Part shown: in pieces, positions 53,848 through 64,000 of the stretch | Numbering within the stretch: the stretch's first letter is position 1 | Layout of the letters: every line of letters starts with the position of its first letter | NCBI GenBank assembly: GCA_032433765.1 | Contig: JAVIAB010000124.1 | Span: 78,296,465 to 78,360,464, forward strand | From: Megaustenia siamemsis | Lineage: Eukaryota > Mollusca > Gastropoda > Stylommatophora > Ariophantidae | Length of the DNA stretch: 64,000 nt | Direction of reading: 5' to 3' | Program-made: the position numbers and the translations under genes | Notes under the pieces: generated by a model | Database searches by the model: none | Told to the model about the DNA's origin: nothing | What the model saw: the letters and a program-made list of their open reading frames with translations, nothing else

Positions 53848-55018
53848 AGTTAGAGATAAAGGAACAAGCAATGCCATTTATATCATAAGATTTTTAGTAG
53901 AAAGAGCCATAGAGGTGAAAACAGATCTATACCTATGTTTTATAGATTACACCAAGGCATTTGACAAAGTAAAGCACCAAGAAATAATCAAAATTTTAGA
54001 AAGCATAAACGTAGACAGCAAAAATCTAAGAATAATAAAGAACATGTACTGGCAACAAACAGCAGCCATAAGAACTGGAAACCAATTGGGAATGTTTCAA
54101 CAAATAAAACAGGGTGTTAGACAAGATTGTGTGCTGTCACCAGATTTGTTTAATATTTATAGTGAGATTATTTTAAGATCCATAAGGGGCATGTCTGGAA
54201 TAACAATTGGAGGTCATAATATAAATAATCTAAGGTATGCTGATGATACAGTATTAATCGCTAAGAGTGAAAATGAGTTACAAGAAATGTTGGGCATTAT
54301 TGTGAAAGAAAGCAAAAATAAAGGACTCGGCCTTAATAGCAAAAAGACAGAAGTAATGGTAACAACAAAGAAAAAGACATCACTTCAGTGCAAAATAAAG
54401 ACAAGTGGAACAATATTAAAACAGGTAAATTGATTTAAATATTTGGGAACTTTGTTAACCTCAGACAGAAGATATACAAAAGAGGTGAGATGCAGAATGG
54501 CTCAGGCAAAAGCAGCTTTCCAGAAAATGAGGAAGACACTATGCAATCCATTTTTGACAATAGAAACAAGAAAAAGAGTTCTCAAATGTTATGTAGAGCC
54601 AGTCTTAACATATGGATGTGAATCATGGACAATAGGACAACAAACAAGAAAATCACTGGAGGCTGTAGAAATGTGGTTTTACAGAAGAATGTTGAGAATA
54701 CCACGGACATCTAAGAAGATGTAATGTAAATGTTCTGAAAGAGGTCAAAGCAAAAAGAGAGCTAATTTACAATATTAGGAAGAAACAATCATCATTTTTT
54801 GGACATGTAATGAGAAGAGAACAACTGGAAAATATTGTAACAACTGGAAAAGTTGAGGGACGAAGAGATAGAGGGAAGCAAAGAGAAAAAGATACCAGAC
54901 AGTTTAAGAGAATGGCTTGGCAGAAGGTCAATAACAGAAATGATAAAGAACTGTCGAGATCGAAAGTTGTTGAGAGACATGATCACCTACACCAGTAGGC
55001 CCGGTACTTGATGATGAT
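53848..55018 (+). mobile_element. YADD-type RTE-like LINE, reverse transcriptase to 3' end
   Basis: The frame to 54,433 gives '[20 protein letters not shown]', '[20 protein letters not shown]' and '[19 protein letters not shown]', which are successive reverse transcriptase blocks; 'RQGC' is altered to 'RQDC'. After a stop at 54,431 the same frame resumes with 'KYLGTLLTSD', and 54,443-54,724 adds 'RKRVLKCYVEPVLTYGCESW'. Frameshifted 'FFGHVMRREQLENIVTTGK' and 'EGRRDRGKQREK' follow, ending in a (GAT)n tail at 55,010-55,021. The endonuclease half is absent. Confidence 0.9.
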
Positions 55019-56921
55019 GATCACCATACATCTATTAATAATTACATAACACTTAAACATATATAAAAGAAATGAACATTAAAATAAGGATAGCTTTACA
55101 AAAGCATGCATATTGACAGGTAAGGCATTACTGTCGCCCCAATTTAGAACTCTCATATATAAATAAGTCAGTAATATAAGTAAGCCTTGTACTTTTCTTC
55201 AATGCTTGGTCCAGCTCTGTTATCCAGAACAAAGTGAGAGAGAAAGAGAGAGAGAGAGAGAGTAAGCTGACATGTAGGCTTTAATGTCACCAATAAAGAG
55301 AAAAATCTAAGGGAAAAAACTGGGAATAGTGAATTGTCAGAGAAAATGTGAAAGATAACATAAAACATGGGAAGACAACATCAAAGAATGGCCAGTACAT
55401 GATCCTGTTAGCTTACAATGAAAACTGCAAAAAAGACAGGAATGGAAGCTGCCATCCATATATTTAGGGTTAATAGATTGGGAGAAATTAAATAAATATA
55501 AATGCTAGAAGTGAATCAAATTATCTCTAATACAAAATTAAAATGTAAGGAACCATAATTTGCTTCCATCTGTTTCCCTGTTTTTGGTATCTTATTTAGT
55601 CATGAGCAAATGTAGTAGATGACTAACCCACACCTCAAAGGGCTCCTGTCATTCTTATATACACAATAGAGTGAAATGACAAACTTGATAATCAGCATAT
55701 TGTCCTCATCAATGTCATGTTTTAAAAAATTCTCTGCCTGACGTCTGTGGCATATTTCTGCTATGCACTTACTAGGCTCAGCCTAGCTTTATTAACTTTC
55801 TCTAAAAAAAAAATTATGAGATACCCCATAGTCAGTCAAAAATAAATAATCAAAAAGACACAGGTACTGAATAAGCACACAATTTAAAAAATAAAAACAC
55901 ATAAAATAAACCCCCCAAAAATGAAACTGCCACTAGTTGACTGAATCAATATCATGCTGGTGCTTAGTGGTAAGAAGCTCTGTTAATAAATAAGTGTCTG
56001 AGTTCTAGTACAGGCTCTGCATATTACATCTTATATATTCCTTATTCAACATGCTTTTCTCATTATTAATGAAACACATGTCTGTTTCTTATTCTATTTT
56101 TTTTTCTTCATATTTACAGAGGTCATAACTTTACAATTGAAAGAAATCTAATGTATAGAAACAGTTCAGTGACATTCTACTTCTTTTTCTGCTAATAGGT
56201 TCTTGACACAATGACACACTGGCAGTAATTGGGGCAGCTCACTTGAGGTCATGACTCTCAAGTGTTAACCTGATCTTGCTAAACATGAAAGGGATTTGAA
56301 GTGGATGGTCAAGTCTAAAACATGGAGTGTTAATTAGATATAATAGCTATAAACTCTGATTACTCTCACTTCCCATTTTTTCTGTTAACATGCTCACATC
56401 TATTATACATTAATAACTAATACCTTAGTCATGAACAATTAGTAATAAGCAAGAAAAGCAATGGAGATTTTAGAGTTGGGTTATATGAAACAAAGGTGAG
56501 GTTAACATTTGCTCTAGCTGTGAAAGTCTGAAATATAGTGACCATAGCTGAGAAAGAAATTGTATTAAACAACACAGGTGAAAATCAGTAATCTTTTCTT
56601 GACAAACCATGTGCGGATATTAAAATAAGAGGTTGTAAGACAACACAATTTCTAGAATAATAGAAAATGCTGCAAAAAGAGAAGCTAATGGGCAATTAAA
56701 ATACAAGACAACATCATTAATGTAAAAATAGTAGACAAGTAATAATCAACACTCTAAATCTTGAACAGTGAAGAACTATAATAACATTCAACATGAAAAC
56801 TCTGTAATCAGCATAAACAATATTGTTGTACTATTTACTGTCCAACACATGACAATGATATATGAAACAGAAAGTAAAGAAAAAAAACTCAAATTCTAAT
56901 GGTTTTGTAGTTTCTACTTAC
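55019..56921. other. CpG-poor non-coding stretch, probable DAAM intron
   Basis: AT-rich DNA with almost no CpG. If the DAAM gene continues downstream, this is its second intron. I searched by eye for the next conserved DAAM block (WPEFYIDQL-like) and did not find it. A short GA run lies at 55,240-55,262. Confidence 0.5.
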
Positions 56922-57011
56922 CGCTTTTTTACTGCAGTAAATCTGCCATTTCTTCTCTGCTGGTAAACTATATAAAGCATCCCTGTGTGTCTTGTCTAAT
57001 CCAAGCTCAGC
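56922..57011 (-). CDS. DAAM-type formin, second coding exon
   Basis: A 90-base exon, 30 codons in phase 0, reading 'AELGLDKTHRDALYSL' then 'PAEKKWQIYCSKKA'. The same block in animal DAAM proteins is DEL.L..KHREAMF.LPAEKKWQIYCSKK, the start of the GTPase-binding/FH3 region. On the minus strand the exon is preceded by a pyrimidine-rich acceptor 'TTCTTCTCTGACTTATAAG' and followed by the donor GTAAGT... (seen as 'acttac' at 56,916-56,921). DAAM links Dishevelled and Rho to actin assembly at the cortex in planar-polarity signalling. The formin homology domains are not in view. The block is too short for an open-frame scan. Identification rests on sequence recognised by eye, but the match, phase and both splice sites agree. 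Confidence 0.85.
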
Positions 57012-57899
57012 CTTATAAGTCAGAGAAGAAAACATAAAACATTATATATTTAATATCAATTTATTCAGTCGTTGCTGGTATTGAATCTTATCATTATTTC
57101 ATTAACCGAGTTTTCTGCAAGAGTAGGTACTGAGTAAGCTAAATTTTCATAGCATTAAAACCTGCCTAATAGCATTATTTTGTTTTTTTCTTAGGTAGAG
57201 CGATTGTATATTTCAGTAGTTTATTTTGGTTAAAGCTGACAGACAATGACAGTCAGAAGTTTAACAATTAATTATAACACACATCTCTCCATTATACATA
57301 TTTTTCTGTCATCATCATCATCATCTCTTTATTAGTTGCATATCAAACTGCACAACAAAGAGTTTTGTATCTTACTGTCCAGTAATTATCTTCAGCAGTC
57401 ATGTATTTGTGGACATTTCCTTCCCCTAGCCATTTATTTTCCTTGACAAATCCTAAAAGATAACTAGTGGCTTATAGTATGAATAGTCCCTCTTAAAAAA
57501 ACAATCTTACTAGACTAAATAATTCTTCTTATTAAAGATGGATATTAGGCTTTATAGGTATTAGACTATCAATTAGTCATAAAGTCAGACATCCAGCACT
57601 CCATGAACTGACCTTAATACTAACTAACCAAGATCATTGATTTAAAAAAATGTACAGAACATTAAACAAAATGTAAGAGAGGAGATGGAAACATAAATCT
57701 ACAAAGAAAATACCACAAAAAACACCATGGGGGAATAATGAAGAGTGTTGCCTGTATTTCAAAACAACATTTTAGTAGGTTCTGGAAACCAAATGTACCA
57801 CAAAGAAAGGTAGAATAAGAAATTAAAGAACAATTTGGTAAAATGAAGTTAGAGGGAAAGATGATTCTTTACAAAAACTGGATACTGATGAAAGAATAG

Positions 57900-58815
57900 G
57901 AAGTCACAGGAGTACAACAAGATTGTGTTCCATTACTAGATTTATTCATCATCTATATGGACTTAGCTGATGACATAGTCCCCAGCAGTCAGATAAAAAG
58001 GATGCAGGAAAACACAAATGAACTATTATCAATAGCCAGCAAAATTGGGCTTGAAATCAATCATGAAAAGACTAAAGTCATGAAAAGCTTAATTCCAACA
58101 AATGACAGAATATACATGGAAAACAAACCAGTGGAAGAGATCGATCACTTTATCTATCTTGGAAGTCACATTGATCGGGAAGGGGATACAAGTAAAGAAA
58201 TCAGAATCAGAATAGCTAAAGCAGCAATGTCTTTCAGAAACCTTGAAAAGTTGTGGAAATCAAAACTCATCAGCACAAACACAAAACTTAGACTAGTCAT
58301 ATCAAACATACTATCAAGCCTTATCAATGCACATGAGAGCTGGAAAACAAGAGACATAGAAACAAAGTTGAACGCATTCGAAAATAAATGTCTAAGGAAA
58401 ATACTTGGTGTAGCATGAAACAAATTCAAAACAAACGAGGAAATTAGAGAAATTGCCAATCAACCACTAACATCCTCAGTAATCAAGAAAAGACGATGGT
58501 CATATGTTGGACATGTGATGATGAGAGATAATAACTGAATAGCAAAGCAAGCCCTCATGTGGGAAACAACAGGTAGGAGGAAAAGAGGCCAACTCAGAGA
58601 GACACCGAGAAGAACATTGATGAGAGAGGCAAGAGCAGCAGGAATCAGCTCCCTCAATGAGATAGAATTGCTGGCACAGAAAAGAGACAAATGGTGAGAT
58701 TTGATAAAAAATCTTTACAAGGATTGAAAACTGCTAGAATAAAAATTTAGATAAGAGAAAGAGTATCTGGGTCTATGCCATATGGGCCGGCTATGGCTTG
58801 AAAGGTCAATAGATG
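57900..58815 (+). mobile_element. RTE-like LINE fragment in the DAAM intron
   Basis: In plus orientation, antisense to DAAM. 'QDCVPLLDLFIIYM' and 'LADDIVPSSQIKRMQEN' are worn reverse transcriptase blocks, followed by 'KIGLEINHEKTKVMKS', 'DHFIYLGSHIDREGD', and the C-terminal 'FENKCLRKILGVA'. After a stop the nucleotide match to the 50.8-kb fragment continues to 'TATGGGCCGGCTATGGCTTG' at about 58,780-58,800. It is 5'-truncated and inactive. Confidence 0.82.
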
Positions 58816-59496
58816 GAGGTAAATAGATATGGGCAGAATTTCTGAAGTTGCAAATTCCAAATAAGATTATTTAGATGAGCTGATATTTGCTGATGGCTAA
58901 AGCCTAATATACAAACATAAATATGGACTTGAACATTATATGAATCTTATAAATATTATCTGCCTAATGTAAGATGAAGATAAACAATGATAAGACAAAA
59001 ATAAATACATCAAGAATTTTAAATCCATAATAAAGTTCATTAAGGAACAATGGAAAGATACTTAACTAAGTAAGAAAGTTCAAGTACCTAGTATATCTTC
59101 ACTGATGACTGCAAATTGGATATAGAGATTGGATGTAGAGCACAGAAAGCGAGCAACATAAACTACTAAATAGTATTATTATCATTAATTACATCACGAA
59201 ACATCAAAATGTTACAATAAAAGCAAAATGGAAATTGATAGCTGCACTGTTGTTATCTACATTATGCTATCAATTCCAGGCAAGGAAATCCTTGTAAGAT
59301 ATAAGTATAAAATGTCACACCATGCAAAATAAAATAATAAGATATGCTGCAAACAAAACAAGGAGGAACATTAAATGTAAGGAGCTCTGAAAAAACCATA
59401 GGAGTAGTTCTAGTTAAAGATTACATCCAACATTAAAGAACTAAACTGCAAGAACATAAGACCAGTATAAAACTCAACCATCTGCAGCATGAGTAA

Positions 59497-59768
59497 ACTA
59501 TAAGTAAATAAGTAAAATAAAGGTTCCCTTCACGCCTTGCTAGGCGTATTGGGAATATGGTGTTAGTGACTATATTTTTCTATAACCACGGCACATTTTT
59601 GGGTGATATGGTCGGCCGCCTTTACTTCCCAGAAAAATCTCTGGTACCCATTTTTAGAGACTGGGTGAACCCCAGAGTCTTGTTAGTCTGAAAAAAATCT
59701 GCAACTGCTGGGGATCGAACCTGAGCCCTTCTGGTCAGGAAGTGAGCACACTAACCACTCAGCCATAA
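59497..59768 (-). mobile_element. tRNA-derived SINE, diverged, in the DAAM intron
   Basis: The minus strand has 'TGGCTGAGTGGTTAGTGTGC' (A box) and 'CAGGTTCGATCCCCAGC' (B box), then 'GGTACCAGAGATTTTTCTGG' and 'CGGCCGACCATATCACCC' as worn body, and a (TTAC)n-type tail near 59,500. It is more diverged than the copies left of 55 kb. Confidence 0.8.
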
Positions 59769-59959
59769 TTGACAAAGCACAGAGAATATTTTCATTAAAA
59801 CTTAATGAGTAATCAGATGTTACATTGCATCATCTTAAATGATTCTCAGCAAATTAACTTTACCACAAAATAAATTTGCTATTACATAAAATGATACTGC
59901 TTGATGACATTATGGCTTCAAATTTCTATAAAAATTACTGCTTATTCTGGTGTACTTAC

Positions 59960-60121
59960 CACTAGCTCCTCAAACTTGCTATTTAATTCTTGCTCATCAC
60001 TGGGCATTGGAATATCCAGAGACACTGGCTGCAGGGGAGATGTGATATCTAGACCATGTTTAATCTCTGGTGGCCTGGGACTACCCCCAAGACACCAGCA
60101 GAGGCCACTGCTGGCTGGCAT
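59960..60121 (-). CDS. DAAM-type formin, first coding exon
   Basis: Reads 54 codons from ATG (60,121-60,119) to a donor GTAAGT at 59,959-59,954, phase 0. The peptide begins 'MPASSGLCWCLGGSPRPPEI', continues 'KHGLDITSPLQPVSLDIPMP' and ends 'EQELNSKFEELV'. DAAM N-termini have a short Cys-containing leader, then PEI.Y.L, a run ending in PMP..EEL...F.ELV, and the exon border at that Val, as here. The next exon (57,011) joins in frame to give 'FEELV-AELGLDKTHRDAL'. An in-frame TAA lies just upstream of the ATG, so this Met is the likely start unless an upstream coding exon splices in at the AG before it. No promoter could be placed. Confidence 0.82.
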
Positions 60122-60264
60122 TCTGACTTAGCTGTTTGAATAAAATGTTTTGAGAATAAAATTAGTAGGTAGTTAAGAGAAACATAAATAAAATTACTAA
60201 AGAATGAAAAAGTTAACAGTGCTATGAAACCATACAAATTTAAAACAAAAAGGAAAAAGTGGTA

Positions 60265-60440
60265 TGAAATCATCATGCCTGCTGGGGTAAGCGATCATGT
60301 CTCTCCACGCCATTCTTTCTCTATACCTATTGACCAATTCTATTATTGATTTCCTACCAAACAATTTCCTTAAGCTATAGTGAACCTCTTCTTTCCCTAA
60401 TTTTTTGTCACTAGTTGTTCCTTTCTCATTTCATGGCCAA
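60265..60440 (-). mobile_element. RTE-like LINE 3' tip
   Basis: On the minus strand: 'FFGHEMRKEQLV' region, 'GKEEVHYSLRKLFGRKS', 'ELVNRYRERMAWRDMIAYPS', then an ATGATG tail next to 60,270. It matches the C-terminus of the YADD-type LINE. It lies 140 bp upstream of the DAAM start codon. Confidence 0.75.
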
Positions 60441-61171
60441 AAAATGATAAAATATATAGTTTTAATGGTTATTTAAAACAAAAAAAAATATGTGAAACTA
60501 GTCCTAATTTAATCAAGATTAATAAACATTAACAAAATTATTCATATCAGAAACAAGAAAGTTATTCAATGTAATATTACAAATGAGACTGAAATTTAAT
60601 TGCACTATTCTACAGCAAAAACAATGTTTAGAGACTAACATCATGACAGTATGACTGTTGTTTATAATATGTTAAAGTTATGTGTAATAGAGATATTATG
60701 TCATTAGTAATTATTTATGTTTGTGTATATGTATATAATATTCTCTTTCTTTTTTTCTTTCCTTCTTGTATTCACCTGATGACTACTAAAGAAATGGATA
60801 GTTCTTTTCCTCATTTGTCCTTAAAAGTATATTTGATATTTTTGGCCCAATACTCTGACTTCAATCTGAGTACCGAGTTGCCTTCCCTTTGATCTCTAAT
60901 CACTTGTTCAGATTGGTTAGTCTGTTTCTAGGGGAAATGTGAAAAGGTGAAGTAGGATCTGATAGTTCTGGTCCACTGATCCTGGCACAAGCAGTTAGCT
61001 ATGAGTTACTGACCACATTTAGCTCAGGTACTGACATACTACTTTTACCCCTTTTATATATAATACTGCACAGTACACTACTGTATTCTACAGAACAGTA
61101 CATTATTATGCAATGGAGAACAATACGTTATTATGCATTGATATATTATTGTACAAAACAATACTGTACAC

Positions 61172-62816
61172 CAGAGCTCTTCAACCTGGGAGCCACCGCC
61201 CACTAGTGGGTGACTTTGACTTTTAGACCGACCATAGCAGACTAGTTACATGTTTTATTAATGATATATTAAATATATACTCTGTGGATGATCGAGGTAC
61301 TTTACTCTGTCTCTAAATTTTCTAAAACATCAATAGCCAGAATATCCTTAATTTGGTCTAAATTAAATTGTCATGACCAGTCCTTCTGGTTTGAGTCAGA
61401 GGGACGCCCATTGTAGTGACTGTTTTACACCCATCTTTGCATCTTCTATTAATCCTGTATTCACAGCTAAAATTCTTATTTAGTAAACAATTGTTCTGAA
61501 ATGATTATAACCTTTCATCACCTGATGCAGTTGGATATGCAATTGGAGTGCTTTACACGCAACTTATGATTTGAACATACTATTTTTATTCATTTGTGGC
61601 ATTAACAAATCTAAAACCATGTCTCAAAGATAAAAAAAAAGAATATTCTTGTGGCTATTTACATTAATATCTGAAGATGGGATTCATGGAATCTATTACA
61701 AACAGCTTCCAATGTGTTTACTATGTCACAAAGCATTTTCTAAAGAAGCAATGAAGCCAAGTCGATGGTAAAAGCATCTTGCAACAAAGCCTCCAAAAGA
61801 CAGAGGTAAGTCCTTGGAATTTTTTCAAGACTTGTTTAAAAGATTCAAAAATTGTTTTACAATAAAAACTTATAACATCCTTGAATAAACAATATACAAA
61901 GAAAGAAAATTGATTAACTACCCAATTAATTACAAGAATTGGTAAAAACCATAGTTAGTTAGCTGAGTTGGCAGTGTTCCTTAGCATTTGGCTTTTCGTG
62001 GCAAGCGCTGTCCCATGGAGTACAGGTTCGATCCTGCTTCGGACCATATCTTGTTCTTGGTTTTTTTCTATTATTGATTATTTGTCATTTTTTTCCAAGT
62101 GCTGTAAACATACCTCCTGCACCTATGATTTGCTAAAAACCATAACATTTGAGAAACTTTGATACAATACCATCAATCAAAGAATTTATTTCAAATGTAA
62201 TGCAGCAGGACCCAAATGAAGTTATAGAGACTGTGCCTCTCAGCGATACAACAGTAATGCAATATTTTGATGAAATGGCAGTTAATGTTGAGAATAAACT
62301 TATAAATATTCTAAAAAATTCACCATTCTCTAATTCTCCATGCAGATGGACAAATCTATTATTGCAGATAGCGAAGCTTTATTGATATGTGAGGTATCTT
62401 GATGAAAACAATACATAGATGGGTACCTAAAATGTGACAATATTTTTTAAATGTCTGCCTTTATCCAAATATGTGGAAATTAATATTAAATTTACTTCTT
62501 CAATTTCCTAACTCATATCTAATGGAATTAGGTTTTAGTGCTGTGAATCATATTGCCACCAAACACAGGCACTGTTAGGAGGTCACTGAAAGAGGAGACC
62601 TACGCTTATTCCTTACAAAAATAGAACCAGATCTCCAACATTTAGTTGCACAGGATAAGATCAGGATTTCATTAAAAGAAAGGTAAGTGAAACTGATTTT
62701 TATTCCTTCACTTAAGGAAATTTCTTCAATTGAGATTGCAGTGGACGGTAGAGACATTTTACCTGTGAAAAAGGTACACAAGTGGGTGCTGGGCATAACA
62801 ATGTTGGAGAGCACCA
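61172..62816 (+). mobile_element. hAT element relic with 8-bp target duplication
   Basis: The 1,645-bp relic starts CAGAGCTCTTCAAC and ends GTTGGAGAGCACCA (inverted TGGTGCTCTCCAAC). It is bounded by a perfect 8-bp direct repeat CTGTACAC at 61,164-61,171 and 62,817-62,824; eight bases is the hAT signature. Inside, 61,710-61,830 encodes a BED zinc finger ('MCLLCHKAFSKEAMKPSRW', then 'KHLATKPP'). 62,180-62,360 gives 'LSDTTVMQYFDEMAVNVENK', and 62,470-62,690 gives 'ELGFSAVNHIATKHRH' then 'RGDLRLFLTKIEPDLQHLVA'. These follow the order of BED-finger hAT proteins of the ZBED5/FAM200 type. The catalytic core is largely deleted and there are stops. Confidence 0.85.
61954..62133 (+). mobile_element. 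tRNA-derived SINE nested in the hAT relic
   Basis: An A box TAGCTGAGTTGG and B box GGTTCGATCCT mark a tRNA-like head. A perfect 11-bp duplication TAAAAACCATA lies at 61,943-61,953 and 62,134-62,144. It is a different SINE family from the TTAC-tailed one. It entered after the hAT element was in place. Confidence 0.88.
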
Positions 62817-63429
62817 CTGTACACTTTAATACAATACACAAGTATAGCAACTTAAAAAAAAAAAATAATATGTCAACATTTTTAAAGAAAAAAAACATAT
62901 TTATAATATTGTCCACAAACACTGAACAAACATTTTAACTTTGAAGTTTGACTAGATGATATTTCTATTTATTACTATGATATATATTAGCTAAAAGTTC
63001 ATCATGTTCAGAATGGAAGCAAGCAAATAGGCAGACCATAAGCTTATATACTTATAGACTAAGGTTGCTTAAGTGTTCAGCCTTAATTGCTGATATATAC
63101 TATTCAGACATCTGAACAGAAAAATGCCTTTATAGTGAAATCAGTTCATGCAGCAGTGTTGCCTATTATAAAAAACAAACACTTCCTGGTATAATAAACC
63201 AACCAAAAAATGTTTTATTCCATTTGTCTGCTGCTGTTAAAGTTTATCATCGTCACACAGTCTCTTTAGAGGAGGATGTCATCCTTTTTTACTGCCAATC
63301 TTAATATTTCTCACTGTCTCATCTGCTTCATGAGGGTAGTCTGCATGGAATACTTAATGTATTTGTCTTATTGTCTTAGTCCACTCCTTTTCCATTTTTC
63401 AAGAACTAAACCCTCCATTACTGTTTTTA

Positions 63430-63966
63430 AAAAAAAAACATTATAATGTATGGCAAAAAGTAATTTTAATGTCATGAAAAATATACTAACAACAAAACAA
63501 ATATCAGCAGGGCTGAAACTAAGAATGGCAAAATGTTATATCTTCTCAATATTCCTGTATGGTGCAGAAACATGGACATTAGACAAGAAAACAGAACAGA
63601 AAATTGAAGCCTTTGAAATGTGGATTTATAGAAGAATAGGTAGAATTGGATGGGAACAAAAGATAACAAACAATGAAGTTTTAAAACAACTGAAAATAAA
63701 AAGTGAACTACTAAACACAATTAAGACAAGACAAATTAAATTTTGGGGGCGTGTTAAAAGACACAACAGCCTATTAAAAGTAATATTGGAAGGAAAAATA
63801 CAAGGCAAAAGAGGCAGAGGCAGACCAAGACTAACATGGACGAGTAACATCAATAGATGGACAAGTCAATCTATGTCAGCCTGCACCATCAAAGCAAGAA
63901 ACAGAGTAGAATGGCGATCCATGGTAGCCAACCTTCGTTGCGGAGAGGGCACACGATGAATGAATG
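63430..63966 (+). mobile_element. RTE-like LINE C-terminal part, 169-codon open frame
   Basis: The frame 63,450-63,959 contains 'SAGLKLRMAKCYIFSIFLYG', 'AETWTLDKKTEQKIEAFEMW', 'IKFWGRVKRHNSLLKVIL', 'RGRGRPRLTWTSNINRWTSQ' and 'CTIKARNRVEWRSMVANLRC'. This is the standard tail of an RTE-type polyprotein after the reverse transcriptase. It ends with a (GAAT)n-like tail ('GATGAATGAATGAAT'). The same family gave the short piece at 5,440-5,672. The reverse transcriptase itself is not in view. Confidence 0.88.
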
Positions 63967-64000
63967 AATATGGTTAAAATACTATGTTCAGCTTCCTTTG

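Overview
This is eukaryotic, animal DNA. Supporting signs are split coding exons with GT-AG borders, tRNA-derived SINEs with pol III A and B boxes, non-LTR retrotransposons with an AP-type endonuclease, long dinucleotide and tetranucleotide microsatellites, and AATAAA-type 3' ends. The repeat mix (RTE-like LINEs, Penelope and hAT relics) and a decayed EGF/fucolectin-type surface protein suggest a lophotrochozoan, perhaps a mollusc. That placement is an inference from style, not proof. No bacterial gene, operon or CRISPR array is present.

The window is mostly a graveyard of mobile elements. From 1 to about 17 kb it holds a hAT relic (4.2-5.2 kb), RNase H fragments of a LINE (7.8-8.6 kb), a Tc1/mariner-like transposase broken by one stop codon (9.5-10.8 kb), a GIY-YIG relic of a Penelope-like element (11.2-11.6 kb) and RTE-like LINE pieces. 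At 18.0-19.6 kb lies a frameshifted EGF/FTP-domain membrane protein, followed directly by a 1.1-kb minisatellite. From 20.7 to 37 kb the window is dominated by one long RTE-like LINE with endonuclease and reverse transcriptase, a second shorter copy of it, and two nearly identical, apparently intact 2.45-kb transposons (25,358-27,805 and 34,459-36,903). These lie in opposite orientation, each with a 425-aa DDE transposase, 13-bp inverted ends and TA-type flanks. Between and beyond them are tRNA-derived SINEs, several with clear target-site duplications.

From 37 to 55 kb there is a second hAT relic (42.0-44.0 kb), more SINEs, a 28-bp minisatellite, a spectacular compound microsatellite (50,967-51,421) and further LINE pieces. 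From about 55.1 kb to the end the DNA becomes strikingly CpG-poor. This part holds the only convincing host gene: two short exons on the minus strand (60,121-59,960 and 57,011-56,922). They encode the N-terminus of a DAAM-type formin (dishevelled-associated activator of morphogenesis), split by a 2.9-kb intron with LINE and SINE insertions. Upstream of it is a hAT relic with a perfect 8-bp target duplication and a SINE nested inside it.

The genes do not form a pathway. The biology here is layered transposition, with RTE-type LINEs probably serving as the machinery that moved the SINEs. The best leads are the young long-spaced DDE transposon pair, the abrupt CpG boundary near 55.1 kb beside the DAAM exons, the roughly 170-bp direct repeats around the long LINE, and the histone-type RNA hairpin behind the broken transposase. 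All coordinates of relics are approximate at their edges because no alignment could be run.
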